64,000 nucleotides of DNA from JAGRGG01 sp965217265. GTDB taxonomy: Bacteria > Pseudomonadota > Alphaproteobacteria > Geminicoccales > Geminicoccaceae. Positions 24,326 through 32,371 of this stretch are shown piece by piece. The position numbers and the translations under genes were made by a program. The stretch lies in the NCBI GenBank assembly GCA_965217265.1, contig CBDCHP010000011.1:1173261-1237260 (forward strand), given 5' to 3'. Below the pieces are notes generated by a model. The model made no database searches. It was not told the DNA's origin and saw only the letters and a list, made by a program, of their open reading frames with translations. Each line of letters opens with the position of its first letter. The stretch's first letter is position 1.

Positions 24326-25544
24326 CGCCGAGTCCTCCCAGGGCCAGTTGGACGACCGATCGGGCGAGGATCTTGGCCCCGATGGCCAGCGCCCGCTCAT
24401 CCAGGTCGAATCGGGGCGAGTGCAGCAAGGGCCATCCCGGGCCGCCGGCCACGCCGAGCCGGAGCATCGCCCCCGGGGCCAGGGCCAGGTACGAGGCGAA
24501 GTCCTCGCCGCCGAGGCTCGGGTGCGGGATCGATCGGACGTTCTCCGGGCCGAGCAGCTCGGCCGACGCTCGGCTCATGACCGCGATCACCGCCGGGTTG
24601 TTGATGACCGGGTCGATCCCCTGGAAGGACTCGACCCGGACCTCGGCCTCGGTGGCCTCGGCGACCCCCCGAGCGACCCCTTGGAGCGCGGCGAAGGCCC
24701 GCTCCCGGGCCCCTTGGCCGAGGGAACGGAGCGTGCCGAGCAGCTCGACGACCTCGGGGATCGCGTTGCTGGCGTCGCCGCCGTGGATCGCGCCGAAGGT
24801 GATGACCACCGGCTCCCGGACGTCGACGCTCCGGGGGACGACCTGGTAGGCCCCGCTGATGAACTGGGCCGCCGCGGCGATCGGGTCGACCGACTGGTGC
24901 GGCCGGGCCGCGTGCCCGCCACGCCCCCGGATCGTCACCCGGAGATCGCGGCAGTCGGCCGTCAGGAGCCCGGCTCTTTGGGCGACTCGGCCGACCTCCA
25001 GCTCCGGGTCGACGTGCAGGGCGACGATCGCGGCGACCTCGTCCATCGCCCCGGCGCGGATCATCTCCAGGGCCCCGTCGCCGACCTCCTCGGCCGGCTG
25101 AAAGATCGACCGCCAAGCGATCGGCCCCGGGGCAAGATCCCGGCAACGGTGCAATGCTAGGGTCGCCCCCAAGGCCATCGCCGCGTGGGCGTCGTGCCCG
25201 CAGGCGTGCATTACGCCATCACACCGAGAACGATACTGCACCCCTTGCTTGGCGTCCTGCAAGGGCAAGGCGTCGATGTCGCCCCGCAGAGCAAAGACAC
25301 GCCCGTCCGCGCCCGCACGATCCGGCCCGGCGATGATCCCTCGTCCCGAGGGGGCGACCCGGAACGGGACCTCGTCGTCGGCGAGGCGACGGGCGAGCAA
25401 TTCGGTGGTCCGATACTCCTCCAGGCTCACTTCGGGGTGCATGTGCAGGTGCCGGCGGACCGCTCGGAGATCCCCCTCGAGGCCGTCGATGCAGGCGTCG
25501 AGGGCCTCGACGTAGGACGTTGTCTCGGCGTTCGTCTTCAACAT
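24318..25544 (-). CDS. M20 family amidohydrolase (N-acyl amino acid deacylase type)
   Basis: A 408-residue metallohydrolase. Residues about 30-60 carry RRHLHMHPEVSLEEYRTTEL; the metal-site motif is GDIDALPLQD and then HACGHDAHAAMALGATLALH with the bridging ligands, IFQPAEEVGDGALEMIRAGA with the catalytic Glu-Glu, and the lid domain GRGGHAARPHQSVDPIAAAA with its conserved His. The C-terminal HPSLGGEDFASYLALAPGAM supplies the last metal ligand. Proteins of this type hydrolyse N-acetyl or N-acyl amino acids or related amides; the substrate cannot be read here. An alternative start at 25604 adds 20 poorly conserved residues. It overlaps the YbdK-like gene by 8 bases and forms an operon with it. 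Confidence 0.9.
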   Translation of the reverse strand: MLKTNAETTSYVEALDACIDGLEGDLRAVRRHLHMHPEVSLEEYRTTELLARRLADDEVPFRVAPSGRGIIAGPDRAGADGRVFALRGDIDALPLQDAKQGVQYRSRCDGVMHACGHDAHAAMALGATLALHRCRDLAPGPIAWRSIFQPAEEVGDGALEMIRAGAMDEVAAIVALHVDPELEVGRVAQRAGLLTADCRDLRVTIRGRGGHAARPHQSVDPIAAAAQFISGAYQVVPRSVDVREPVVITFGAIHGGDASNAIPEVVELLGTLRSLGQGARERAFAALQGVARGVAEATEAEVRVESFQGIDPVINNPAVIAVMSRASAELLGPENVRSIPHPSLGGEDFASYLALAPGAMLRLGVAGGPGWPLLHSPRFDLDERALAIGAKILARSVVQLALGGLGDA

Positions 25545-25737
25545 GCCCTCATTATGATCGGGTTGCCCTGGCCGACGGAAGTCATCGGACCGCCGAATTC
25601 CCACGATTACGGCGCCGAGACGCCCCGAAGCGTCTCACCGTCGCGACGCCCAGCTCGGCCGGGCCAGAGAGATGGAGCAGGATCGGGGCCAACCACCGGA
25701 CATTTCGATCGAGGTCCGACATCCATGCGAGCGTCGC

Positions 25738-25766
25738 TTGACCGCCGTTCACGGCGGACCGATACT
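25738..25766 (+). promoter_or_regulatory. Promoter with internal operator for the Phd/RelE pair
   Basis: TTGACC (25738-25743) and GATACT (25761-25766) are 17 bases apart. The spacer holds the palindrome CCGCCGT-TC-ACGGCGG (25742-25757), a likely binding site for the Phd-type antitoxin, as expected for an autoregulated toxin-antitoxin operon. Confidence 0.55.
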
Positions 25767-25822
25767 CAACAAGATGTCCGCTTCGTCCATTATGTACAAC
25801 ACGGGTTGGAGATTGGGACGGG

Positions 25823-26068
25823 ATGATCCGCATCATGGCCAGCCACGCCCGTAACCGTTTCGCCGAGATCCTAAACCGGGTCGCCTACGGCCGGGAACGG
25901 ATCGTCCTGCGCCGTCGGGATCGAGACCTGGTCGCCGTCGTGCCGATCGAGGACTTGCAACGGTTGCAAGAATGGGACGATGGAATTGATCTGCAAGAGT
26001 TGCAAGCCGCGCGTGACGAGTCGGGCTCGATCCCGCTGGAGCAGCTCAAGCAGCAATTGGGCCTCTGA
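25823..26068 (+). CDS. Phd/YefM-type antitoxin
   Basis: An 81-residue antitoxin. The N-terminal MASHARNRFAEILNRVAYGR and IVLRRRDRDLVAVVPIEDLQ form the Phd/YefM DNA-binding fold (xxEARNxFxxILxxV, I-R-R-G-x-x-VAVVxxEDxxxL). The C-terminal third is acidic and would wrap the toxin. The toxin gene starts 3 bases after its stop. The ATG at 25823 follows GGGACGGG; the ATG at 25835 is an alternative. The promoter and a palindrome lie about 60 bases upstream. Confidence 0.88.
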   Translation: MIRIMASHARNRFAEILNRVAYGRERIVLRRRDRDLVAVVPIEDLQRLQEWDDGIDLQELQAARDESGSIPLEQLKQQLGL

Positions 26069-26071
26069 GCG

Positions 26072-26359
26072 ATGGCCAGCGGGAGCCAGCCGCCGGGGCG
26101 ATTTCGGGTCGAGTTCAAGCCGTCTGCCGCCAAGGCTCTGGCCAAACTAGACCGGCAAGCCCAGCGGCGGATCGTCCAGCGGTCCGAGGCCCTGGCCACC
26201 GATCCTCGACCCCAAGGCGTCGAGAAACTCGCCGGCGACGAGAACGCCTATCGGGTCCGGGTTGGCGATTACCGCATCATTTACGAGATCCGCGACGAAG
26301 TCTTGCTGGTCATGGTGCTGAAAGTCGGCCACCGCCGCGATGTTTATCGCGGCCTTTGA
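26072..26359 (+). CDS. RelE/ParE family toxin
   Basis: A 95-residue toxin of the RelE superfamily, whose members cleave mRNA at the ribosome (RelE type) or inhibit gyrase (ParE type). Motifs: FRVEFKPSAAKALAKLDRQA, QRRIVQRSEALATDPRPQGV, then KLAGDENAYRVRVGDYRIIY and the C-terminal VLLVMVLKVGHRRDVYRG. The arginines and final HRRDVY match the RelE/mRNA interferase pattern better than ParE. It is coupled to the Phd-type gene 3 bases upstream. No defect was seen. Confidence 0.9.
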   Translation: MASGSQPPGRFRVEFKPSAAKALAKLDRQAQRRIVQRSEALATDPRPQGVEKLAGDENAYRVRVGDYRIIYEIRDEVLLVMVLKVGHRRDVYRGL

Positions 26360-26526
26360 CGCCGCTGGAGATCGCCAATGCCGCCCTTTTCGGCGGGGGA
26401 TTGGGGCAAAATCCGCGTTCCTGAGTCGTCGTCACGGCACTCGTGATTCAGCCCTCCTGACGTGTGCGCCGTCGAAGCTCGAGAGTGGATGCCGTGCTCC
26501 CTTGCCGAGGCCGGGAGCCTGTTTTA

Positions 26527-26544
26527 GACTAGTCGCAACTAGTT
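26527..26544. promoter_or_regulatory. Twin CTAG palindromes, probable operator of the VapB/VapC-like pair
   Basis: GACTAGTC (26527-26534) and AACTAGTT (26537-26544) are two perfect 8-base palindromes with centres exactly 10 bases apart, one helical turn. CTAG is normally scarce in such DNA. They lie 25 bases upstream of the antitoxin start, where a dimeric antitoxin would repress its own operon. Confidence 0.55.
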
Positions 26545-26568
26545 GGAACAACCGACAGGGGAGATCTC

Positions 26569-26823
26569 ATGGAAACCGAAAACGTCGGCTCATTCGAAGC
26601 CAAGACCCATCTGCCACAACTCTTGAAGCGGGTGGCCGATGGCGAACAATTCACGATCACCAAGCACGGCAAGCCCATCGCCCGACTCGTGCCCGCGACC
26701 GCCGTCACGTCCAAGCCCGACGTCCGGCAGGTCATCGAGGAACTCAAGGCGTTCCAGAAGGGCAATACGCTCGGCGAAGACCTGACCATCCGCGACCTCA
26801 TCGAAGAGGGCCGCCGCTTCTGA
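26569..26823 (+). CDS. Phd/YefM-type antitoxin of a PIN toxin pair
   Basis: An 84-residue antitoxin: GSFEAKTHLPQLLKRVADGE and FTITKHGKPIARLVPA give the classical Phd/YefM N-terminal domain, followed by a charged C-terminal toxin-binding segment (QVIEELKAFQKGNTLGEDLT). A GGGGAG ribosome site lies 5 bases upstream. The PIN gene begins 24 bases after its stop. The CTAG palindromes just upstream are the probable autoregulatory site. Confidence 0.88.
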   Translation: METENVGSFEAKTHLPQLLKRVADGEQFTITKHGKPIARLVPATAVTSKPDVRQVIEELKAFQKGNTLGEDLTIRDLIEEGRRF

Positions 26824-26847
26824 TCGGTCGCCAAGCGAGGGACTTTC

Positions 26848-27279
26848 ATGAGAAACGCCAAGGCCGGCTTCGTGCTGGATTGCTCCGTAACGATGGCCTG
26901 GTGCTTCGAGGATGAGGCCGAACCCTCGACCGAGGGCATCCGCGACCAGCTCGTCGACGTGCCCGCGATCGTGCCAGCGCTCTGGCCGCTCGAAGTCGCC
27001 AATGCCGCCCTCGTTGGCGAACGCCGAGGGCGGCTCGACGAGGCCCGGACCGCTCGGTTCTTCACCTTGCTGGGCGGGCTACCAATCATCGTCGACCAGG
27101 GGACCAGCGAACACGCATTCGGGAGGGTCGTCCACCTCGCGCGCACTCACAAACTCTCTTCATACGATGCGTCGTATCTCGAAATCGCAATGCGCCACGG
27201 CCTGCCGCTGGCGACCCTCGACGGCAAGCTCAGGGCCGCCGCTCAAGCGGTTGGCGTCCCGCTCTTAGGATCGGATTGA
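26848..27279 (+). CDS. vapC: VapC-like PIN-domain ribonuclease toxin
   Basis: A 143-residue PIN-domain protein. The acidic catalytic residues are visible: Asp in FVLDCSVTMAWCFEDE, Glu in ALWPLEVANAALVGERRGRL, Asp in HKLSSYDASYLEIAMRHGLP and a final Asp in LATLDGKLRAAAQAVGV. Such toxins cleave tRNA or rRNA. It pairs with the Phd-type gene just upstream. The reading frame is complete and nothing suggests inactivation, in contrast to the PIN gene at 55930. Confidence 0.9.
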   Translation: MRNAKAGFVLDCSVTMAWCFEDEAEPSTEGIRDQLVDVPAIVPALWPLEVANAALVGERRGRLDEARTARFFTLLGGLPIIVDQGTSEHAFGRVVHLARTHKLSSYDASYLEIAMRHGLPLATLDGKLRAAAQAVGVPLLGSD

Positions 27280-27349
27280 CGATGGATCACATCTGTAAAA
27301 CAATGCCCTCGGACACCGACTCCGACGAATCTCACCGTGACGATCGAGT

Positions 27350-27589
27350 TCATCGCGGATGCTCGTCGGGCGGGAAGACCTCTTCGAGTGGACGCGGGCC
27401 ATTCGTCGCGACGTCCCGACGCACCTCCGCGACGATCCGATCCCAATGGTCGTCGGTGGTCGCGGCGAAGCGAGCGGCCCATTGCCGCTCGTCCTCGACC
27501 TCCGCGAGCAGCCGGGAGGCGATCGCGTCTTGATCCTCAATGGGGAGTGTCTCGGCTTCGGCGACCGCGCGTCGCAAACGAGTCGTCAT
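27350..27589 (-). CDS. Antitoxin-like small protein without a clear toxin
   Basis: A 79-residue helical protein: MTTRLRRAVAEAETLPIEDQ, DAIASRLLAEVEDERQWAARF and REVFPPDE-like ending (PRPLEEVFPPDEHPR). This LPxxxQDxIAxxLLxELEDExxW pattern belongs to antitoxin-type proteins usually followed by a PIN or RelE toxin gene. GGAGG lies 5 bases upstream of the ATG. Its stop overlaps an ATG at 27353 (ATGA), but that frame codes for only 36 unrecognisable residues and runs into the convergent vapC gene. The toxin seems lost, replaced by the neighbouring cassette. Frames upstream of 27589 extend into a gap without homology. Confidence 0.6.
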   Translation of the reverse strand: MTTRLRRAVAEAETLPIEDQDAIASRLLAEVEDERQWAARFAATTDDHWDRIVAEVRRDVATNGPRPLEEVFPPDEHPR

Positions 27590-27797
27590 GGGGCCTCCGA
27601 TCCGGCGGCTCAATGCAGAGGGCGGCTTGGTTTCGCGGTTCACATTAACAAAGAGCATCGCCGCTCTCGCTTCGCTTCGCAAGCGAGCCGCCTTCCGTCG
27701 AATCAACAAATTCCTACCCATCCGAGCCGAGGAAGGGGTCGTCCGGAATCGGGATTCCGAACGTCGCGGGTCCTCCGTCGTTGCCGGAGATCGCCGA

Positions 27798-28640
27798 TCA
27801 GCCCATCCGGCCGGTGATGTAGGATTCGGTCCGGGGGTCTCGGGGGGTGGTGAAGAGGACCTCGGTGGGGCTGAACTCGGCGACGACGCCGGGGCGACGG
27901 CCGGACGGGCCGGGGTCGTCGAGCATCAGGCAGGCGGTCATGTCGCTGGTCCGACGCGCCTGCTGCATATTGTGGGTGACGATGACGATGGTGTAGTCGG
28001 CCTTGAGGTCCTCCATGAGGTCCTCGACCCGGGCGGTGGAGATCGGGTCGAGCGCCGAGCAGGGCTCGTCCATCAGGATCACCTCGGGCTCGACGGCCAG
28101 GGTCCGGGCGATGCAGAGCCGCTGCTGCTGGCCGCCGGAGAGGTCCAGGCCCGAGCGGTGGAGCTTGTCCTTGACCTCCTCCCAGAGCGCGGCCCGGCGG
28201 AGCGATCGCTCGACCAGCTCGTCCATCGCGCCGGTGTAGCCGTTGATCCGGGCCCCCCACGAGACGTTCTGGTAGACGGTCTTGGGGAACGGGTTGGGCT
28301 TCTGGAAGACCATGCCGACCCGGCGTCGGAGCGACGCCGGGTCGACGTCGGTCGAGGCGATGTCGTCGCCTTCGAACTGGAGCGCCCCTTCCATCCGGAA
28401 GGAGGGGACCAGGTCGTTCATCCGGTTGAAGCAGCGCAGCAGAGTGCTCTTGCCGCATCCCGAGGGGCCGATCAGGGCCGTGATCCGGTTCCGGGGGACG
28501 GCGATCGAGACGTCGCGCAGGGCCATCGTCTCGCCGTACCAGACCGAGAGCTCGCGGGCCTCCAGGGCCGGCGAGGCGGTCCCGGCGTCGCTTCGAGTCG
28601 GCTTCGGGTCGGCGCTCATGGCGGCCAGGGTTCCGTTCAT
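27798..28640 (-). CDS. pstB: Phosphate ABC transporter ATP-binding protein PstB
   Basis: A 280-residue ATPase that drives phosphate import. Walker A is GPSGCGKSTLLRCFNRMNDL, the Q-loop GMVFQKPNPFPKTVYQNVSW, the signature LSGGQQQRLCIARTL, Walker B EVILMDEPCSALDPIST and the switch TIVIVTHNMQQARRTSDMTA; these are diagnostic for PstB. The N-terminal 20 residues before LEARELSVWYGE are extra and variable. The start overlaps the pstA stop (ATGA), so the genes are translationally coupled. No phoU gene follows; an antitoxin-like gene lies next. Confidence 0.97.
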   Translation of the reverse strand: MNGTLAAMSADPKPTRSDAGTASPALEARELSVWYGETMALRDVSIAVPRNRITALIGPSGCGKSTLLRCFNRMNDLVPSFRMEGALQFEGDDIASTDVDPASLRRRVGMVFQKPNPFPKTVYQNVSWGARINGYTGAMDELVERSLRRAALWEEVKDKLHRSGLDLSGGQQQRLCIARTLAVEPEVILMDEPCSALDPISTARVEDLMEDLKADYTIVIVTHNMQQARRTSDMTACLMLDDPGPSGRRPGVVAEFSPTEVLFTTPRDPRTESYITGRMG

Positions 28641-29716
28641 CGAGGCGGCTCCAAAGGGCCCGGGGCGGGATCGTCGTTGCGCCCTCGGCGAGGGGCGACG
28701 AGGTTGCGGGCGAAGCGACCGCCGGCCCAGAGCAGGCGTCCCGACCAGGCGACGCCGCCGGTGGCCAGCCGACGGCCGGCGGGCATCCGCAGGAAGATCG
28801 CCACGGCGTTCATCGACAGGAGGATCGCCAGCAGGATCAGGATGCCGCCAGCGGCGACGGTCCGGAAGGCCTCCTGCGGCTCCTTGGCGTAGTTGTAAAT
28901 CTCCACCGGCAGGGCGGTGTAGAGGTCCGAAGGCCCGGTCGGCGTGAACATGATCGAGTTGGCCGCGCCGACCATCAACAGCGGGGCCGTCTCGCCGATG
29001 GCCCGGGACAGCGCCAGGATCGTCCCGGTCAGGATGCCCGGCAGGGCCGACGGCAAGACGTGGTCGCGGATCACCTGCCAACGGGTCGCCCCCAACGCCA
29101 AGGCCGCCTGCCGGAGCGACGGAGGGACCGCCCGCAACGATTCCTGGGTGGCGATCACCACGATCGGCAGGACCAAGAGGCCCAGGGTCAGGGCCCCGGC
29201 CCAGAGCGTCTTGCCGAGGGTGAGGGCCTCGATACCAAAGGCGCGGGTGAAGAGGACCAGGCCGAGGATGCCGTAGACGATCGATGGCACGCCGGCGAGG
29301 TTGGCGATATTGGTCTGGATCAGACCTTTGAGCCGTCCCGGGGGGGCGTACTCCTCCAGGAAGAGCCCCGCCCCGACGCCGACCGGGATGGCGACCAACG
29401 CCACCAGGCCGAGCAGCCAGAGGCTCCCGGCGATCCCGGCCAGGAACCCGGCGCGTCCCGGGTCGCGCGAGTTCGGCCGACCGGCGATGTGGCGGAGGAA
29501 TTCGGCCAGTTCGGCCAGGTGATCGCCGATCCGATACCAAGGGGCGTTCGGCGGGCCCGCCAGCGCCTGGACAATCACCGAGCCGAGCAGGACCGTCAGG
29601 ACCACCACGCCGCTGAGGGTCGCCAGCAGGCAGAGCCCGGCGAAGAGTCGTCCGGCGAGCCGACGACGACCGAGCCGGGGGGCGTATCGAGGGGCGTCCG
29701 ACCGGCTCCGGCTCAT
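28637..29716 (-). CDS. pstA: Phosphate ABC transporter permease PstA
   Basis: A 359-residue permease with a long N-terminal membrane segment (LFAGLCLLATLSGVVVLTVL), a variable loop and five further helices. The EAA-type loop that contacts PstB lies in LRQAALALGATRWQVIRDHV, and the conserved GVPSIVYGILGLVLF and LALSRAIGETAPLLMVGAAN blocks identify PstA. It starts with ATGA overlap at the pstC stop, and its own stop overlaps pstB. The C-terminal tail after the last helix is longer than usual and arginine-rich. Confidence 0.96.
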   Translation of the reverse strand: MSRSRSDAPRYAPRLGRRRLAGRLFAGLCLLATLSGVVVLTVLLGSVIVQALAGPPNAPWYRIGDHLAELAEFLRHIAGRPNSRDPGRAGFLAGIAGSLWLLGLVALVAIPVGVGAGLFLEEYAPPGRLKGLIQTNIANLAGVPSIVYGILGLVLFTRAFGIEALTLGKTLWAGALTLGLLVLPIVVIATQESLRAVPPSLRQAALALGATRWQVIRDHVLPSALPGILTGTILALSRAIGETAPLLMVGAANSIMFTPTGPSDLYTALPVEIYNYAKEPQEAFRTVAAGGILILLAILLSMNAVAIFLRMPAGRRLATGGVAWSGRLLWAGGRFARNLVAPRRGRNDDPAPGPLEPPR

Positions 29717-30681
29717 TGGTAGACCTCCCGGTAGCGTCGGAGGACGAAGCCGGAGGCGATGTTCATCGCCAGGGTCACCAGGAAGAGCGCCATGCCGACG
29801 GCGTAGAGCGAGAGGTGCTCGGCCGAGCCGACGGCCGCCTCGCCGGTGGTGACGGCGACGATGTAGGCGGTCATCGTCTCGACCGATCGGAGCGGATCGA
29901 GCAGGATCTGCGGCTTGACCCCGGCGGCCAGGACCACCGCCATCGTCTCGCCGACGGCCCGGCTGATCGCCAGGATGAACGAGGCGAGCACCCCCGAGAG
30001 CCCCGCCGGCACGACGATCCGGGTGGCGACCTCGAACTTGGTCGCGCCAAGGCCGTAGGCCGCCTCGCGCAGGCCCCGGGGGACGGCCGAGAGCACGTCC
30101 TCGGAGAGCGACGAGACCATCGGCACGATCATCACGCCGACGACAATGCAAGCGCTCAGGGCGTTGTACGTCTCGACGTTGAACGTCGGCTCAAAGACCG
30201 CCTTGAGCAACGGTGTCACCAAGAGCAGGGCGAGGTAGCCATAGACGATCGTCGGCACGCCGGCGAGCAGTTCCAGGGTCGGCTTCAGCACGGTCCGGAG
30301 GGCCTTCGGGGCATATTCACTTAAATAGATCGCGCTGAGCAGGCCGATCGGCAGGGCGATCAAGGACGAGCCGACGGCGATCACCAAGGTCCCCCAGAGC
30401 AACGGCAGGATGCCGATCCGAGGGGGATCGCCCTTGGGGTTAAGCTCGGTCCCGCCGAGGAATTCCCAAAGGGTGACGCCCGAGACCTGGAAGAATCGGA
30501 GGGTCTCGACCCCGAGCACCGCGACGATCCCCAGGGTCGTCAGCACGGTGATCGCCGCGCAGACGAAGATCAACGGGGGGACGGCGGCCTCCTGGAGCCC
30601 TCCGAACCAGGACCGGCCCGCCCAGGAGGTCCGTCGGGGGCGGTTGGCCGCGTCGATCGTGGTCGTCGGGGTCTGGCTCAC
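29713..30681 (-). CDS. pstC: Phosphate ABC transporter permease PstC
   Basis: A 322-residue permease. The first helix lies at about 37-57 (FVCAAITVLTTLGIVAVLGV). PstC signatures are LWGTLVIAVGSSLIALPIGL, YLSEYAPKALRTVLKPTLEL, LAGVPTIVYGYLALLLVTPL, the coupling loop LREAAYGLGATKFEVATRIV and ILAISRAVGETMAVVLAAGV. It starts with GTG (on the minus strand GTGAGCCAG), with a CAGGTGA site about 11 bases upstream. A 425-base gap containing a repeat element separates it from pstS, so transcription may be modulated there. Confidence 0.96.
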   Translation of the reverse strand: MSQTPTTTIDAANRPRRTSWAGRSWFGGLQEAAVPPLIFVCAAITVLTTLGIVAVLGVETLRFFQVSGVTLWEFLGGTELNPKGDPPRIGILPLLWGTLVIAVGSSLIALPIGLLSAIYLSEYAPKALRTVLKPTLELLAGVPTIVYGYLALLLVTPLLKAVFEPTFNVETYNALSACIVVGVMIVPMVSSLSEDVLSAVPRGLREAAYGLGATKFEVATRIVVPAGLSGVLASFILAISRAVGETMAVVLAAGVKPQILLDPLRSVETMTAYIVAVTTGEAAVGSAEHLSLYAVGMALFLVTLAMNIASGFVLRRYREVYQ

Positions 30682-30760
30682 GACCGTCGTTCACCTGCGA
30701 AAAGGGATGGGGTCGAGGGGCGTGGGGACCTGTTCGAGCGGGCAATCCGGACTTGGGAGG

Positions 30761-31102
30761 CGATCCGGGAACGACGCAGCAGAGCAGAAGAGACAAAAGG
30801 CAGAAGACAGAGGGCAGAACGACGATCAGATCAGGTCGGTCCAGATCGGATACCCCGATCCCGATCGGCGCGATCCGGGCTCCTGGGATGTTCGGACATT
30901 TGGATCTGTCCTCTGTCCTCTGTCCTCAGAAGGTGTGTGAGAACGCATCATCGATCTCGTCGTAGTCGTAGGGTGGGTCCGCGCAGCGCGACCCACCTCC
31001 TCTCCCGGCCCCGGGAGGTGGGTCGCGCTGCGCGGACCCACCCTACATGTGGCGTCTCATACACCTTCTCTGTCCTCTGTCCTCGTTTTCTCTCCCGGAT
31101 CG
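30761..31102. mobile_element. Miniature-element-like repeat with CGATCCGGGAA / TCCCGGATCG termini
   Basis: The segment starts with CGATCCGGGAA (30761-30771) and ends TCCCGGATCG (31093-31102), the same ends as the element at 19302-19491, and its left 60 bases resemble the reverse complement of that element's right part (AAAAGGCAGAAGACAGAG). It carries a nested 33-bp inverted repeat (30968-31046). It covers most of the pstS-pstC gap and ends 5 bases before the pstS stop codon. There is no coding sequence, so movement would depend on a transposase elsewhere. Confidence 0.6.
30968..31046. repeat. Perfect 33-bp inverted repeat nested in the pstS-pstC element
   Basis: The arms at 30968-31000 and 31014-31046 are perfect reverse complements over all 33 bases, around a 13-base loop. 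The core is GGTGGGTCCGCGCAGCGCGA. Similar GTAGGGTGGG...ACCCACC hairpins occur widely in bacterial intergenic DNA. It would form a very stable RNA hairpin between pstS and pstC, favouring high pstS expression relative to the permeases. Confidence 0.9.
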
Positions 31103-31106
31103 ACGC

Positions 31107-32057
31107 TCAATCGGCCGGGGCGCCCGCTTCGGCGTCCCGGCCTCGGAGGGCCCGGCGGTTCTCGTCCTGCTCATCGTCGGTCGGGGCGACGTAGCCGGCC
31201 CGCTCGGCCAGTTCCGCGACGTGCTCAAGGTAGAAGGAGACGAAGCCCCGGACCTCGGGACGCCTCATCGCGGTGTTCTTGACGTAGATGAACAAGGGAC
31301 GCGAGAGCGGGACGTAGCGGCCGTCGTAGATCGTCTCGGCCGAAGGGGCGACGGGCTCGGCGTCGTCCCCGTCCCGGATCGGCACGGCGCGGAGCTTGCC
31401 CCGGTTCTCCAGGAAGTAGGCGAAGCCGAAATAGCCGAGGGCCCCGGAGTCGCCGGCGATGCCGTTGACCAGGACGTTGTCGTCGCTGCTCGGCTGGACG
31501 TCCTTGCGCTGCCCTTTCTTTGGGTCGAGGCCGATGGCCTCGAGGAAAAAATCGTAGGTGCCGGAGTCGTCGTCGGGGGTGTAGAGGATGATCTCGCGGT
31601 CGGGCCAACCGGGGTCGAGATCGCGCCAGGTCGTCACGGTGCTGCCGGGTTTGAACAGCGCCCGAAGCTGGTCGACCGATAGGGCCGCGACGAAGTCGTT
31701 GGCCGGGTTGACGGCCACGGTGATGCCGTCGTGGCCGACGACATAGCGGGTCCAGTCGAACCCCTGGGCTTCGGCCGCCTTCTGCTCTTCGGGCTTGGCG
31801 GGGCGGGAGGCGTCGACGATGTCGAGTTCCCCCTGGTTGTAACGTCCGAAGCCGCCGCCGGTGCCCGACTGGTTGACGGTGATCCGGGGGATCTCCGGCA
31901 TCGCGTCGGTGTAAGCCTCCTGGGCCGCGACGCTGATCGGGTAAACGGTGCTCGACCCGTCGACGACCACCGGGGCGGACGCGGGCGCCCCGCAGCCGCT
32001 GGCCGCGAGCATCACGGCGAGCGATCGGACCAGGGCCGGTCGAGCATTGGAGGCCAT
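31107..32057 (-). CDS. pstS: Phosphate-binding lipoprotein PstS
   Basis: A 316-residue periplasmic phosphate-binding protein with a lipoprotein signal: LAASGC, lipidated Cys at residue 22. The binding-protein motifs are DGSSTVYPISVAAQEAYTDA, VNQSGTGGGFGRYNQGELDI (phosphate-binding Ser and Gly), DASRPAKPEE and TPDDDSGTYDFFLEAIGL. This belongs to the PstS branch with the SGTGGGF motif. The start at 32057 fits the short signal; an in-frame ATG at 32114 would give an unusual arginine-rich lead. A PHO-box-like site lies 115 bases upstream. The C-terminal tail is charged and variable. Confidence 0.95.
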   Translation of the reverse strand: MASNARPALVRSLAVMLAASGCGAPASAPVVVDGSSTVYPISVAAQEAYTDAMPEIPRITVNQSGTGGGFGRYNQGELDIVDASRPAKPEEQKAAEAQGFDWTRYVVGHDGITVAVNPANDFVAALSVDQLRALFKPGSTVTTWRDLDPGWPDREIILYTPDDDSGTYDFFLEAIGLDPKKGQRKDVQPSSDDNVLVNGIAGDSGALGYFGFAYFLENRGKLRAVPIRDGDDAEPVAPSAETIYDGRYVPLSRPLFIYVKNTAMRRPEVRGFVSFYLEHVAELAERAGYVAPTDDEQDENRRALRGRDAEAGAPAD

Positions 32058-32171
32058 GATGGGATCGGTCCTTCTTCGGACGGAGGAGAGTGCCGTTGGA
32101 TCGGGCCACGCCATCGGCCGAACAGACCCGGGGGCAAGTCGGTCGCGTTGTCGAACATCGTAGCGGCGGGC

Positions 32172-32189
32172 GATGAAGTTCGTGTGAAG
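32172..32189 (-). promoter_or_regulatory. PHO-box-like direct repeat upstream of pstS
   Basis: On the minus strand CTTCACA-CGAA-CTTCATC has two similar 7-base units separated by 4 bases, the 11-base period of PhoB-binding half sites (E. coli CTGTCAT-N4-CTGTCAC type). It lies 115 bases before the pstS start. It is a likely PhoB target; the sequence is divergent from the E. coli consensus. Confidence 0.5.
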
Positions 32190-32371
32190 CCGCCGGGAGC
32201 GTGTGGTGCAAATTCGACCGAGGGGCGGGGGTGGCCGATCGTTGTCGCGGATCGCCCTGTCCGACGCTTTGGGGAGCGGATACCGTAGACGCGATCGATC
32301 GCGGCCCGAAGGGAATCGCCGACGGTCGGTCGACCGTCCCCGTTCGACCCGACCGCCGAGGCCCGCCTCCC

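Noticed and set aside
30968..31046. Possible CRISPR repeat pair
   Set aside because: It is one inverted pair with a 13-base loop, not direct repeats with regular spacers, and no cas gene is near.
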